64,000 bases of DNA from Micromonospora sp. WMMD1120 (GCF_029626235.1 NZ_JARUBO010000005.1:6234001-6298000); one strand, 5' to 3'. Shown: positions 17,137-26,739, numbered from the stretch's first letter. Made by a program: numbers and translations. Notes: generated from the letters alone by a model not told the origin.

Positions 17137-18582
17137 ATGTCGCTGCCGAACCCCCGGTCCGTCGTGGCGGCCGTGCTCGTGGTCCTCGCCGTGGCCGCCG
17201 GGCTGCCGACGGCCGGGCCGGCGCAGGCCGCGCCGGCGGTCAGCTACACCAACCCGCTGGTGAACCAGCGGGCCGACCCGCACATCGTGCGGCACACCGA
17301 CGGCTACTACTACCTGACCGCGACAGTGCCGCAGTACGACCGGATCGTGCTACGCCGGGCGACCACCCTGCAGGGGCTGGCGACGGCGCAAGAGACGACC
17401 ATCTGGACCCGGCACACCAGCGGGGAGATGGGTGCCCACATCTGGGCACCGGAGATCCACTTCATAAACAACAGGTGGTACGTCTACTTCGCCGCCGGCC
17501 GCACCGACGACGTGTGGCGGATCCGGATGTACGTGCTGGAGAACGCCAACGCCAACCCGCTGACCGGGTCGTGGACCGAACGCGGTCGGATCACCACTCC
17601 CTGGGACACCTTCAGCCTGGACGCCTCGACCTTCGTCGCCAACGGCGTGCGCTACCTGACCTGGGCGCAGCAGGAGCCGGGCATCTCCACCAACTCCAAC
17701 GTCTACCTCGCCCGGATGGGCGCCAACCCCTGGCAGATCACCGGCACGGTGACCCGCCTGGTCGTGCCGACGTACGACTGGGAGACCCGCGGTTACCGGG
17801 TGGCCGAGGGACCGACGGTGATCCAACGCAACGGCCGCATCTTCCTGACCTACTCGGCGAGCGCCACCGACGCCAACTACTGCCTCGGCATGCTGAGCGC
17901 CTCGACCACCGCGAACCTGCTCGACGCCGCCTCGTGGAGCAAGAGCCCGAACCCGGTGTTCGCGAGCAACGCCAACACCGGCCAGTACGGCCCCGGGCAC
18001 AACTCGTTCACCGTCTCCGAGGACGGGCAGAGCGACATCCTCGTCTACCACGACCGCAACTACCGCGACATCAGCGGTGACCCGCTCAACGACCCGAACC
18101 GGCGGACCCGGCTGCAGAAGGTGTACTGGAACGCCGACGGCAGCCCCAACTTCGGCATTCCGGTGCCCGACGGGGCCACCCCGGTCCGGCTGCGGTCACA
18201 CGACCAGACCAGCAGCTACATCCGGCACTACGACTACCGGGCCCGGTTGGAGCCAAACGTGACCAACCTGGCCGACTCGCAGTTCCGGATCGTCGGCGGA
18301 CTGGCCGGCGGCGGAACGGTGTCGCTGGAGTCGACGAACTTCCCGGGCTACTACCTGCGGCACCGCGGCTACGCCCTGTACGTCGAGCGTACCGACGGCT
18401 CGTCGCTCTTCAACGCCGACGCGAGCTTCCACCGCCGCTCCGGCCTGGCCGCCAGCGCCGGGCTCTCGCTGGAGGCGCAGAACTTCCCGGGCCGCTACGT
18501 GCGCCACCGCGACGGACTGCTCTACCTGGACGCGCTGACGTCGAGCGCCGAGCACCCCTCCGCCACCTTCCACCTGGAATAG
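17137..18582 (+). CDS. Secreted glycoside hydrolase family 43 with C-terminal arabinose-binding (AbfB/CBM42) domain
   Basis: 481 residues. A Sec signal (MSLPNPRSVVAAVLVVLAVA, cleavage after GPAQAAP) leads into a five-blade propeller of GH43. The catalytic base Asp is in NQRADPHIVRHTDG, the pKa-setting Asp in FSLDASTFV, and the acid Glu in RVAEGPTVIQRN. From about residue 345 an AbfB beta-trefoil follows, with the repeated pattern SYIRHYDYRARL, YYLRHRGYALYVE and RYVRHRDGLLYL. The protein should release arabinofuranosyl or arabinan units from plant hemicellulose outside the cell. GGAGGA lies 5-10 nt before the ATG. The ricin/beta-helix gene follows after 7 nt. Confidence 0.93.
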   Translation: MSLPNPRSVVAAVLVVLAVAAGLPTAGPAQAAPAVSYTNPLVNQRADPHIVRHTDGYYYLTATVPQYDRIVLRRATTLQGLATAQETTIWTRHTSGEMGAHIWAPEIHFINNRWYVYFAAGRTDDVWRIRMYVLENANANPLTGSWTERGRITTPWDTFSLDASTFVANGVRYLTWAQQEPGISTNSNVYLARMGANPWQITGTVTRLVVPTYDWETRGYRVAEGPTVIQRNGRIFLTYSASATDANYCLGMLSASTTANLLDAASWSKSPNPVFASNANTGQYGPGHNSFTVSEDGQSDILVYHDRNYRDISGDPLNDPNRRTRLQKVYWNADGSPNFGIPVPDGATPVRLRSHDQTSSYIRHYDYRARLEPNVTNLADSQFRIVGGLAGGGTVSLESTNFPGYYLRHRGYALYVERTDGSSLFNADASFHRRSGLAASAGLSLEAQNFPGRYVRHRDGLLYLDALTSSAEHPSATFHLE

Positions 18583-18589
18583 AGGACCG

Positions 18590-20242
18590 ATGCCCTCCAC
18601 CACCATCACCAGACCGGTCAGCGACGGCGCCTCCCGCCCGCGTCGGCGTACCCCGGTGGTCCTGGCACTGATCACCATGCTGGTCGGCGCGGTCGCGGTC
18701 GGCGCGCCACCGGCGACGGCGGCGACGATCGACACCAGCGCCTACTACGTGCTGGTCAACCGGAACAGCGGCAAGGTGCTCGACGTGCGGGACACCTCCA
18801 CCGCCGACGGCGCGGTGATCCAGCAGTGGTCCCGCAACGACGGCCAGTGGCAGCAGTTCCAGTTCGTCTCCTCCGGCGGCGGTTACTACCGGCTCAAGGC
18901 CCGGCACAGCGGCAAGGTCGTCGACCTCTGGGAGTGGAACACCGCCGACGGCGCGGAGTTCCGGCAGTGGCCCGACACCAACGGCGTCAACCAGCAGTTC
19001 CAGGTCCTCGACTCGGACGGCGGCCACGTCCGGCTGATCAACCGGCACTCGGCCAAGGCGCTCGAGGTGTGGGAGCGGTCCACCGCCGACGGCGGACGCG
19101 TCAGCCAGTACACCGACCTCAACGGCACCAACCAGCAGTGGCAACTGGTCGCGGTCGGTGGCGGCAGCACGCCACCTCCCAGCACCGGCTGTGGCAGCGG
19201 GGCCACGAACGCCGAGGCCGTCCTGAACGGCGGCACCTGGACCTCCCGCAACGGGTCGTCGACCGTCTACTCCGGATCGGACATGTTGTCGGCGATGCAG
19301 GCGGCGGTCAACTCGCTGTCGCCGGGGCGAACGTCGAAGCAACGCGTCGTCGTGCGCGGCTCCGGCTCGGTCAACGCCGGGTCCCGGTTGTCGCTGCCGT
19401 CGTACACCACCCTCGCGGTGTGCGGCACGATCAACGTGACCGGGTCGGGCTCGGGCGACCAGGCGCCGGTGTACTCGCGCGGCACCACCGACGTCGAGGT
19501 GCAGAACCTGACGCTCACCGGCTCGCCGCTGTACGGCATCTTCATGCGCAACGTGAACAACCTGACACTCGGACAGATCGACATGCGCCTGTCGGCGGGT
19601 CTGGGCATCCGCATCGACAACCACGGCGGGGACCGGGCGGTGAAGGTCCGCAACATCCGGATCGACACCGTCTACGTGTCCGGAACCGGCACCCACGGGG
19701 TGGAGACGTACGGTGTGGACGGTCTGACCATCGGCACCGTCACGGCGCGCAACACCCGGGACTCCGGCCTGCTGCTCAACGACACCATCAACGCCACTGT
19801 CGGCACCGTCGACGCGCAGAACGCCGGGACCGGCACCGGGTACGCCGCGTTCCGGATGGCCAACCGCAACGGCCGGGTCGGCAGCTCGTACCCGACGAAC
19901 ATCCGGGTCGGGAACGTGATCGCGTCCGGGGGTGGCCGGGGCATCTTCTGCGTGTCCGAGTCCGGTGGCGCGGTCATCGACCGGGTGACGATCTCGAACA
20001 CCGGGAACAACTCGATCCTCGTGGAGAACTGCTACAACGTCGTCATCGCCGGGGTGTCCGGCACCGTCACCGGCGGCGGCGAGGTGCGGATCGCGGCCCG
20101 GACCGAGTTTCCGATCTCCTCCGGCATCCGGTTCCAGAACCTCACCGTCAGCGGCACCAACATCACCCAGAGCCCGTGCGGTGGGGCGAACAACACGATC
20201 AGCAACGTCACGCGGATCAACTCGACACTGACCTGGTGTTGA
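18590..20242 (+). CDS. Secreted ricin-B lectin (CBM13) plus right-handed beta-helix protein
   Basis: 550 residues with a Sec signal ending in PPATAATID. Residues about 45-190 form a ricin-type trefoil with three repeats: YYVLVNRNSGKVLDVRDTS, YYRLKARHSGKVVDLWEWN and HVRLINRHSAKALEVWERS, each with a Q-W/Q-F pair. After a GSTPPPSTGC linker comes a beta-helix rich in short repeats (VRNIRIDTVYVSGTG, NVIASGG, ITISNT-like turns) of the pectate lyase/polygalacturonase type. The likely role is binding and cleaving pectin-like polysaccharide; the exact lyase or hydrolase chemistry is not clear. It starts 7 nt after the GH43 stop, so both are one operon. The 3' end overlaps the convergent membrane gene by 26 nt. 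Confidence 0.88.
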   Translation: MPSTTITRPVSDGASRPRRRTPVVLALITMLVGAVAVGAPPATAATIDTSAYYVLVNRNSGKVLDVRDTSTADGAVIQQWSRNDGQWQQFQFVSSGGGYYRLKARHSGKVVDLWEWNTADGAEFRQWPDTNGVNQQFQVLDSDGGHVRLINRHSAKALEVWERSTADGGRVSQYTDLNGTNQQWQLVAVGGGSTPPPSTGCGSGATNAEAVLNGGTWTSRNGSSTVYSGSDMLSAMQAAVNSLSPGRTSKQRVVVRGSGSVNAGSRLSLPSYTTLAVCGTINVTGSGSGDQAPVYSRGTTDVEVQNLTLTGSPLYGIFMRNVNNLTLGQIDMRLSAGLGIRIDNHGGDRAVKVRNIRIDTVYVSGTGTHGVETYGVDGLTIGTVTARNTRDSGLLLNDTINATVGTVDAQNAGTGTGYAAFRMANRNGRVGSSYPTNIRVGNVIASGGGRGIFCVSESGGAVIDRVTISNTGNNSILVENCYNVVIAGVSGTVTGGGEVRIAARTEFPISSGIRFQNLTVSGTNITQSPCGGANNTISNVTRINSTLTWC

Positions 20243-21293
20243 GCGGCGCGTCGGACCCGTCGGGTTCGGCGCACACCGCGCACGGGCGGCGGTGGCGCAG
20301 CCGGTAGGCCACCGCCGCCGTGGCCAGCGCGGCTCCCCAGACCGGCCACAGCACCGCCGGGCCCATCGCGGCCCAGTTGCCCATGCTCGGATCGAGGTAC
20401 AGGGCCCGCGCGAACATCAGCCCGGCCGAGGTGACGAGCAGGGCCACGGTCAGCGCGGGCACCATTACCAGCGCCACCGGCACCCGACGCCCGGCCAGCA
20501 CCGGGACCCAGCGCGGAAAGACCTCTCCCCACGGCCGGATCAGGCCGACGGTCAGCACCGAACCGACCAGGCCCATGCTCCCCATCGCCGCGCCGACCCA
20601 CCAGATGCCCGGCATCTCGCGGTCCATCTGGCGCAGGTCGGCGGCGCTGAAGCCGAAGGGGACCCCGAGCGCCCACGCCCACCGGCTGGCCGCGTACAGC
20701 ACCGGTACGCCGGCCGCGATCCACACGGCCACGGTGCCCCAGCGGACGGGGTCACGATCACGGCCGTCGCGTCCGCACGCGGCGCAGGCACCGGTCCGCG
20801 CCCTGCGGTGCGCGAGCGCGCCGGCCGCGAAGAGCGCCCCGCCGATCATGCAGATGAGCTGGTTGACCACCGGCCACGGCAGTTGCGACGCGAACGTCAC
20901 GCCCTCCGGCCAGCCGAACGGCCTGCCGACCAGGAAGACCGGAAGGTGGCCGACGGCGACCAGGGGCCGGTAGTCGGGCAGGAGGACGCCCAGCGCGAGC
21001 GCGACCGCCCAGGCCATCGCCTCGAACAGCGCGCCGGGCAGTCCGGGCCAGGTTCGTACCGCGAGGAGGCCGGCCACCACCGCCGCGGACAGGGCCCCGA
21101 CCGCGATCCACGGCGCCGCGCTCGCCTGGTGCACACCGCCGAGGATCGACATCCCCTTCTCGATCCCCGGGTCCGGGTCGGCGACGCCGAACGGGAAGCC
21201 GGGGCCGCCCACGGACCAGAAGAGGGCGAGCAGCCCGTACGCCAGCGCCCACAGGGCCGCTGCCACCGACCAGATCCTGATTCGTGAGGTCAT
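20217..21293 (-). CDS. Multi-pass membrane protein of unknown function
   Basis: 358 residues from the ATG at 21293 (MTSRIRIWSVAAALWALAY). About nine hydrophobic helices. In the middle a soluble loop has RTGACAACGRDGRDRD and the C-terminus has HRRPCAVCAEPDGSD; the two CxxC pairs could bind a metal. No sensor-kinase motifs are visible, so it is not the cognate kinase of the adjacent response regulator despite being divergent from it by 130 nt. Shared regulation is still likely. Confidence 0.75.
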   Translation of the reverse strand: MTSRIRIWSVAAALWALAYGLLALFWSVGGPGFPFGVADPDPGIEKGMSILGGVHQASAAPWIAVGALSAAVVAGLLAVRTWPGLPGALFEAMAWAVALALGVLLPDYRPLVAVGHLPVFLVGRPFGWPEGVTFASQLPWPVVNQLICMIGGALFAAGALAHRRARTGACAACGRDGRDRDPVRWGTVAVWIAAGVPVLYAASRWAWALGVPFGFSAADLRQMDREMPGIWWVGAAMGSMGLVGSVLTVGLIRPWGEVFPRWVPVLAGRRVPVALVMVPALTVALLVTSAGLMFARALYLDPSMGNWAAMGPAVLWPVWGAALATAAVAYRLRHRRPCAVCAEPDGSDAPLNTRSVSS

Positions 21294-21411
21294 ACGACGA
21301 CGATCGTCGCGGCCGGTGGGTCGGCACCATCTCCCGATCGGGAGGTCGCCCGGCCCCGGCGGCCCGCGCACTCTGCCATCCGGCGGACTGCCCCGCCGCC
21401 TGAGCGGCGCC

Positions 21412-21417
21412 TACGCT
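21412..21417 (+). promoter_or_regulatory. -10 box TACGCT for a leaderless response-regulator transcript
   Basis: TACGCT ends 6 nt before the GTG at 21424 with no Shine-Dalgarno sequence, the same geometry as at 3727. Confidence 0.4.
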
Positions 21418-21423
21418 GGACCG

Positions 21424-22065
21424 GTGGGCAACCCGAGCATCCGCGTCGTCATCGTGGACGACCAGGAGAACGTCCGCATCGGCTTCCGGCTCGTCCTCGA
21501 CAGCCAACCCGACATGACCGTGGTGGGCGAGGCCGCGAACGGCGCCGCCGGGCTGGAACTCGCCCGCCACCTGCGGCCCGACGTGGTGCTCGCGGACATC
21601 CGGATGCCCGGGATCGACGGCCTGGAACTGACCCGCCGGCTGGCCGGCACCGGACCGCGCGTGGTCGTCGTGACGACGTTCGACCTGGACGACTACGTGG
21701 CCACGGCGCTGCGCGACGGCGCCTGCGGGTTCCTCCTCAAACGGTCCGGACCGGCGCTGCTGGTCGAGGCCGTCCGGGCCGCGATGGCCGGTGACACCCT
21801 CATCAGCCCCCAGCTGACCGTCCGGTTGCTGCGCCGACTGCCCACCGCGCCGCCGACACCCCCCGCCCGCGAGGCCCTCAGCAGCCGCGAACGGGAGGTC
21901 GCCCGGTGGGTGGCCCGGGGCAACACCAACGCCGAGATCGCCGCGGAGCTGGCGATCTCGGCCGGCACGGTGAAGACACACGTCGCCAACATCCAGGCGA
22001 AGCTCGGTGCCCGCAACCGCGTGGGCATCGCGGCCTGGGCCTGGTCGACCGGCCTCGCCGGATGA
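21424..22065 (+). CDS. NarL/LuxR-family response regulator (orphan)
   Basis: 213 residues from the GTG at 21424. The receiver domain (residues 6-122) has the acidic pair in VVIVDDQENVR, phospho-acceptor Asp58 in VVLADIRMPGID, the Thr in VVVVTTFDLDD and the Lys in GFLLKRSGP. The GerE DNA-binding domain follows (LSSREREVARWVARGNTN, ELAISAGTVKTHVAN). No histidine kinase gene is adjacent, so it is an orphan in this window. It probably regulates itself and the divergent membrane protein. Confidence 0.93.
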   Translation: MGNPSIRVVIVDDQENVRIGFRLVLDSQPDMTVVGEAANGAAGLELARHLRPDVVLADIRMPGIDGLELTRRLAGTGPRVVVVTTFDLDDYVATALRDGACGFLLKRSGPALLVEAVRAAMAGDTLISPQLTVRLLRRLPTAPPTPPAREALSSREREVARWVARGNTNAEIAAELAISAGTVKTHVANIQAKLGARNRVGIAAWAWSTGLAG

Positions 22066-22083
22066 GGCGGCAGCGCCCGCCCG

Positions 22084-22230
22084 TCAGTCGGTGATCACCG
22101 GCCAGGCGTAGGCGAGCAGCGCGCAGGCGGCGCCCAGCAGCGCGAGCGAGATGCCACGGGTACGCAGCGGCAGGGCGGCGAGGACCAGCAGGATGACGGC
22201 GACGATGTAGAGAAATGCCTGGACCGACAC
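22084..22230 (-). CDS. Small membrane protein, 48 residues
   Basis: From a GTG at 22230, with GAGGAG about 6 nt upstream, the product begins VSVQAFLYIVAVILLVLAAL and ends in LLAYAWPVITD. It is two transmembrane helices joined by a short basic turn (PLRTRG). The good ribosome site and clean hydrophobic pattern support a real small gene. Function unknown. Confidence 0.65.
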   Translation of the reverse strand: MSVQAFLYIVAVILLVLAALPLRTRGISLALLGAACALLAYAWPVITD

Positions 22231-22567
22231 GGAGTTCTCCTCGATCGTGGTGCGCGGTGTCCGCGCCCGGGGGTGACGACGGGGGCGGAACGACCCCGCC
22301 GGGGCCCTGGGATACCCCGAACGACAGGTGTCCACTCCCGTACGAATCTTTGATCGTGGAACTTCCACGGACGCCCATCGACGGCGGCAACCGGTATCGT
22401 CAGCAACACCTCGCCCGGCGCGTCGACGGCCGCGCGCGAGCCGGAATCCGTTCTGTCCCAACGGTTTCACCGTCGCGACCGCAGCGGCGGCCTCGGTGTC
22501 GCAGCGCTGGCGGACGAGCGCCGGGCACCGCTGCTGGCACCGTGACACCACAGAGATCGGAGAACAC
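22231..22567. other. 337-nt intergenic region with a CGTGGAA palindrome
   Basis: No gene is seen between the small membrane protein and the secreted protein. The stretch contains CGTGGAACTTCCACG at 22355-22369, a 15-bp palindrome with 7-bp arms, placed about 200 nt before the secreted gene and suitable as an operator. A long plus-strand frame through the region (from 22328) lacks coding character. Confidence 0.45.
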
Positions 22568-23206
22568 ATGCGACGGCTCCTCGCCGCCCTGCTGACGACC
22601 GCGACGGCAGTCATCCTGGTCCCCGGCACGGCGTCCGCGTCCCCCCGGGCCACCACGACGCAGCCCTGCGGCGCGATGCAGCTCACCGGCAACCTCCCGG
22701 CGCCGCGGCCCGGCACGGCGGTCCGGCAGTCGATCTCGATCGGTGCGGACTGTCAGGTCGTCACCGGCCCGGCCCAGGTCGTCGCCACGCCGAACAGCAG
22801 GGCACGACTCGCCGCGGCCTACCACACCTACTCCGAGATGTACGACTGCTGCGGCATCGTCATGTCGGCGCTCTACACCGACAGCACCAGCAGCACCGCT
22901 GGTGGCGCGGTGACCTCCTCGTCGACCTCGTTCTCCACCCACGTCAACCGCGAACCCTGGAACGCCGGTTGGTCGGTGCGGACGGCCACGAGCACCGGTG
23001 GCTGCGTCACCGCCTGCCCGTCGGCCACCTACGACCACCACGCCGAGTTCTCCTACCAGGGGATCTTCGACGCCACCGGCGAGTGGTACTACAACATCCA
23101 CGACTCCCGCGTCGTGCTCAACGGGGACGAAACGGCCACCTGCCAGCAGACCGTCAACCTGCGACACACCTTCATCGGTTGGAACTGGGTGCACGGCTGC
23201 GGCTGA
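22568..23206 (+). CDS. Secreted cysteine-containing protein of unknown function
   Basis: 212 residues. A Sec signal (MRRLLAALLTTATAVILV, cleavage near SASPRAT) precedes a mature domain with several Cys residues, including an adjacent pair in MYDCCGIVMSALY and a late VHGCG, that could form disulfides. Aromatic-rich segments near the C-terminus (FDATGEWYYNIHDS and RHTFIGWNWVHG) suggest a beta-rich secreted fold. I do not recognise a family. GGAGAACAC precedes the ATG. It is convergent with the SARP gene, 10 nt apart. Confidence 0.75.
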   Translation: MRRLLAALLTTATAVILVPGTASASPRATTTQPCGAMQLTGNLPAPRPGTAVRQSISIGADCQVVTGPAQVVATPNSRARLAAAYHTYSEMYDCCGIVMSALYTDSTSSTAGGAVTSSSTSFSTHVNREPWNAGWSVRTATSTGGCVTACPSATYDHHAEFSYQGIFDATGEWYYNIHDSRVVLNGDETATCQQTVNLRHTFIGWNWVHGCG

Positions 23207-23216
23207 GCGTCGACAG

Positions 23217-26200
23217 TCAGGAGGCCGCCCCCGGAGGCGGCGTACCGCTGACGTCGACGTCATCGCGGCGGCGAGCCCCGGCCCCCGGCACCACCCCGGC
23301 GGCCGGGGCATCGGTGCGGGGCGGATCGCCGAGAGGCGCCTCCTGCGCCAAGATCTGGTCCAGCAGGGTCTGCGCGGCTGCGCGGCCCGCCTCCTGACCG
23401 TTGCGCTCGCACACGGCGATCGCCTCGCGGCAGGTCCGTTCGGCCTCCTCGACCGCGCCCTCGGCCAGCTGGATCGCGGCGAGGCACCGGAGCACCATGC
23501 CCTGGTGCAGCCCGAACCGACGCCGCCGCACAAGGGCGTCGGCCTCCGCGACGTGGCCCCGGGCCGAGGCCAGCTCGCCCAGATCCCGTTCGGCGGCGGC
23601 CAGTTGGAGCAACGCCTCGATCTCACCGTTGAGGTAGTCGATCTCGACGGCGAGCGTCCGGGCCTGGAGGCAACAGCGCCGTGCGCCCTGCGGGTCCTGC
23701 TGCGCGCGCAGGCACGCGGCGAGGGCGTTGAGCGCCTCCGCCTCCGTACGACGGTGGTTGATCGTGCGGGCCACCTGGAGCGCCTCCTCGGCGAACCGTC
23801 GGGCCAGCTCGAAGTTGCCGAGGTCGAAGTGGGTGCCGGAGACGACCACCGCCGTCCGGCCCTCGCCCAGGCGGGAGCCGAGCGTCCGGAACTGGGCGAG
23901 CGCGCCCAGCAACTGCTCCAGCGCCTTCGCCGCGCGGCCCTGCTCGCGGTAGGTGCAGCCGAGATCCAGACGGACGTTGACGATGGAGTATTCCCGACTG
24001 AGCCTCGTCCCGGCCTCGGCCGCCTCGGCGAGCAACTGCGCGCTGCGGGACAGGTCACCCTGGTAGCGGTGGGCGATCCCGAGGCCGTGCCCGGCGACGA
24101 CCTCGTAGAAGGGAGAGACCGGGGAGTGGTTCAGCTCGCGGATCTGCTCGAAGCTGCGCACCGCGACGTCGAGGTGGCCGATCCACAGCGCGGCCATGCC
24201 CAGCGCGTTCACGCACACCACCTGGTACTGCCGGTCACCGAGGCGCTCGTACAGCTCGGCGGCGCGACTGAGATGGTCGACGCCGAGTTGCTGCCGGCCG
24301 GCGGTGATGTACGCGTGCCCCAGGCTGAGCCGCATGATGGCCTCGCCCTGTTCGTTGCCCGCACGCAGGGCCGCTTTCAGGCCGAGTCGGGTGACGGCGA
24401 TCCACTCGGTGTACCGCTCGGTCAGCGCCAGTGGCGAGGTCAACGCGTCGCCGAGATGCCAGGCGGACTCCAGCGGCCCGTACGACGCCGCGTACGCCAC
24501 CGCGGCGTGGAGGTTGTCCCGTTCGTCGTCGATCCAGGAGATCGCCTCGTCGCGGTCGCCGAACTCCGGCGGCGGCACCGAGGACGAGTTGGACGGCAGT
24601 CGGGGCGGCGGCCGGTGCGGCTCGATGACGCGCGAGGCGACGCTCGTGGTGTGCGCGTAGAAGTCGAGGTCCCGACGGATCACAGTGGCCTGCTCGGGCT
24701 CGCTCTCCTCGGCGCGGACGAGCTGGACGGCGTAGACCCGGAGCAGGTCGTGCATCCGGTAGCGGCCGCCGTCACCGTCGACCAGGTTGGCGGCGGCGAG
24801 ACTGCCGAGCATGGCGCCCGCCTCGGTCAGCGTCGCGTCCAGCAGCGCGGCGGCGGTGTACACCGTGACGGTGGGGCCGGGATGGAGGGCGAGCAGGCGG
24901 AACCAGCGTCGTTGCTCCGCCGACAACGCCCGGTAGGAGTGCTCGAACGTCGCGCGTACCGCGCTGTGCCGGTCACCCTCGAGGGAGAAGGCCGACAGCC
25001 GGTCGTCGCCGTCGAGTTGGGCCACGAAGGAGGCGATGGACTCGTGTGGGCGGGCTGCCACCATCGCCCCGGCGATCCGCAGGGCGAGCGGCAGGAAACC
25101 GCAGCGGTCGGCCAGTCGCCGCACCGCCGCCGGCTCCGCGACCGCCCGCTCCGCCCCGATCATGCTGGTCAGCAGCTCCTCGGCGGCGCGTTCGCGAAGA
25201 GGATCGAGGTTGAAACGCCGGGCGCCCTGCATGGCGATCAGACCCTGCATGTGCGCGCGGCTGGTGACGAGAACCGCGCATCCGCTGGTGGCCGGTAGCA
25301 GGGGCCGGATCTGCTCGGGATTGCGCGCGTTGTCCAGCACGATGAGGACCCGCTTGTCGGCGAGCAACGAGCGGTACAGCATGATCTGCTCGTCGAGGTC
25401 GATCGGGATGGTGTCCGGGGCCGCCCCGAGGCCCCGCAGCAGGCGCGGCAGCAGCTCGCCCGGGTTCATCGCCGGACCAACCCCGAAGCCGTGCAGGTCG
25501 GCGAAGAGCTGCCCGTCCGGGAAGTGTTCGCGCACCGCGTGGCCGACGTGCACCGCCAGGGCGGACTTGCCGACCGCCGGCATTCCGGACAGCACCACGA
25601 TCGGTGGCGCGGCGACGTCGTGATCCGGCACGAGGATGCCGGCCACCGTGGTCACCAGGTGCCGACGACCGACGAAGTCGCTGACGTCGGGCGGCAACTG
25701 GGACGGCGCCACCGAGGTGCGGGCGGTCACCGCCGGTGGGGCCGCCACCGGCTCCGCGAGGAGCGGGTCCCGGTTCAGGACCCGCTGGTACAACCGCTGG
25801 AGCTCCTCGCCGGGATCGATGCCGGTCTCCGCGGCGAGAACGCCGCGCGCCTCGTGGTAGGCCGCCAGCGCGTCGGCGTTGCGACCGTCCCGGTACAGCG
25901 CCAGGATCAGCTGCGACCAGAACCCCTCGTGCAACGGATGCTCGCCGGTGAGCCGGCGCAACCTGCTGATCACCTCGGCGTGCGCGCCGCGCTGCAGATC
26001 GGCGTCGATCCGACGTTCGACGGCGGCCAGCCGCTCCTCCGCGAGACCGCCGAGCTCGTAGCGTTGCAGGTAGTCGGAGGGGACGTCGAGCAGCGGCGCT
26101 CCCCGCCAGAGCGTCAGCGCCTCGCGCAGCACTTCGGACTTCGTCACCGGATCGTCGGCGTGCTCGGGGCGTTCCGCCTCGGCGACCAGCGCCCGGAACC

Positions 26201-26498
26201 GGTGCAGGTCCACGTGTTCTCGGTCGACCGCCAGCCGGTAGCCGTTGGCCGTCGTCGCGATGGCTTCCTCCCCGAGAAGCCGCCGCAATCGGCGGACGTA
26301 ATTGTGCACTGCGGCCTTCGGATCCACCGGAAGATCCTCGTCCCACAGCGCCGCGTACAACTCGCCCAGCGACACGGCGCTGCCCGCCCGCAGAGCTAGG
26401 AGGGCAATGAGCGCACGCTGCTTCGAAGCCCGGACGACAATCGGTTCGCCCCCGTCGCGGATCTCGAGCGGCCCCAAGACCCCGAATCGCAGATCCAT
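23217..26498 (-). CDS. SARP/AfsR-type regulator with NB-ARC and TPR domains
   Basis: 1,093 residues from the ATG at 26498 (GGCGGGGGAAT upstream). The OmpR-like winged helix and bacterial transcriptional activator domain occupy about residues 1-250 (MDLRFGVLGPLEIRDGG, AAVHNYVRRLRRLLG, then the BTAD helices). An NB-ARC ATPase follows (about 290-560) with Walker A LSGMPAVGKSALAV and Walker B VLIVLDNARNP. TPR-like helical repeats fill about 700-1,040. Large SARPs of this AfsR layout activate secondary metabolism, using ATP and a partner signal. It lies 1.4 kb from the carbasugar-terpene cluster and is a good candidate for its activator; an 11-bp-spaced repeat at 27770 could be a target. The C-tail is Pro/Ala-rich and disordered. 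Confidence 0.92.
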   Translation of the reverse strand: MDLRFGVLGPLEIRDGGEPIVVRASKQRALIALLALRAGSAVSLGELYAALWDEDLPVDPKAAVHNYVRRLRRLLGEEAIATTANGYRLAVDREHVDLHRFRALVAEAERPEHADDPVTKSEVLREALTLWRGAPLLDVPSDYLQRYELGGLAEERLAAVERRIDADLQRGAHAEVISRLRRLTGEHPLHEGFWSQLILALYRDGRNADALAAYHEARGVLAAETGIDPGEELQRLYQRVLNRDPLLAEPVAAPPAVTARTSVAPSQLPPDVSDFVGRRHLVTTVAGILVPDHDVAAPPIVVLSGMPAVGKSALAVHVGHAVREHFPDGQLFADLHGFGVGPAMNPGELLPRLLRGLGAAPDTIPIDLDEQIMLYRSLLADKRVLIVLDNARNPEQIRPLLPATSGCAVLVTSRAHMQGLIAMQGARRFNLDPLRERAAEELLTSMIGAERAVAEPAAVRRLADRCGFLPLALRIAGAMVAARPHESIASFVAQLDGDDRLSAFSLEGDRHSAVRATFEHSYRALSAEQRRWFRLLALHPGPTVTVYTAAALLDATLTEAGAMLGSLAAANLVDGDGGRYRMHDLLRVYAVQLVRAEESEPEQATVIRRDLDFYAHTTSVASRVIEPHRPPPRLPSNSSSVPPPEFGDRDEAISWIDDERDNLHAAVAYAASYGPLESAWHLGDALTSPLALTERYTEWIAVTRLGLKAALRAGNEQGEAIMRLSLGHAYITAGRQQLGVDHLSRAAELYERLGDRQYQVVCVNALGMAALWIGHLDVAVRSFEQIRELNHSPVSPFYEVVAGHGLGIAHRYQGDLSRSAQLLAEAAEAGTRLSREYSIVNVRLDLGCTYREQGRAAKALEQLLGALAQFRTLGSRLGEGRTAVVVSGTHFDLGNFELARRFAEEALQVARTINHRRTEAEALNALAACLRAQQDPQGARRCCLQARTLAVEIDYLNGEIEALLQLAAAERDLGELASARGHVAEADALVRRRRFGLHQGMVLRCLAAIQLAEGAVEEAERTCREAIAVCERNGQEAGRAAAQTLLDQILAQEAPLGDPPRTDAPAAGVVPGAGARRRDDVDVSGTPPPGAAS

Positions 26499-26739
26499 AT
26501 TCCCCCGCCGTTGATGTCGTCTAACGCTGTGGATGGACGACGACACGATCTTAGCCACTACCGATGAGCGTCGGGTACCCGCGTTGATCATGGTTGATGA
26601 CGGGTCGAACCGCCACCGGGGCACTGAACCCCGGATCGAATGCTCGAAACCCCCCTGGACAATCGATCAGCGGACAGTTCCCCTCATATGTGTGACGTTC
26701 CGCCGCGTATTTCTCGCCGACAGCTCGCGCACCCGCGCG

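Noticed and set aside
20292..21287. 331-codon plus-strand frame opposite the membrane protein
   Set aside because: Antisense to a clear multi-helix protein; composition is His/Arg/Pro-rich.
21294..21423. Divergent membrane protein considered as a sensor kinase partner of the response regulator
   Set aside because: No H-box, N-box or ATP-lid motifs in the protein at 20217-21293.
26533..26739. N-terminal extension of the UbiB-like gene
   Set aside because: Residues before the PPAEL segment do not match the family and no ribosome site is seen.
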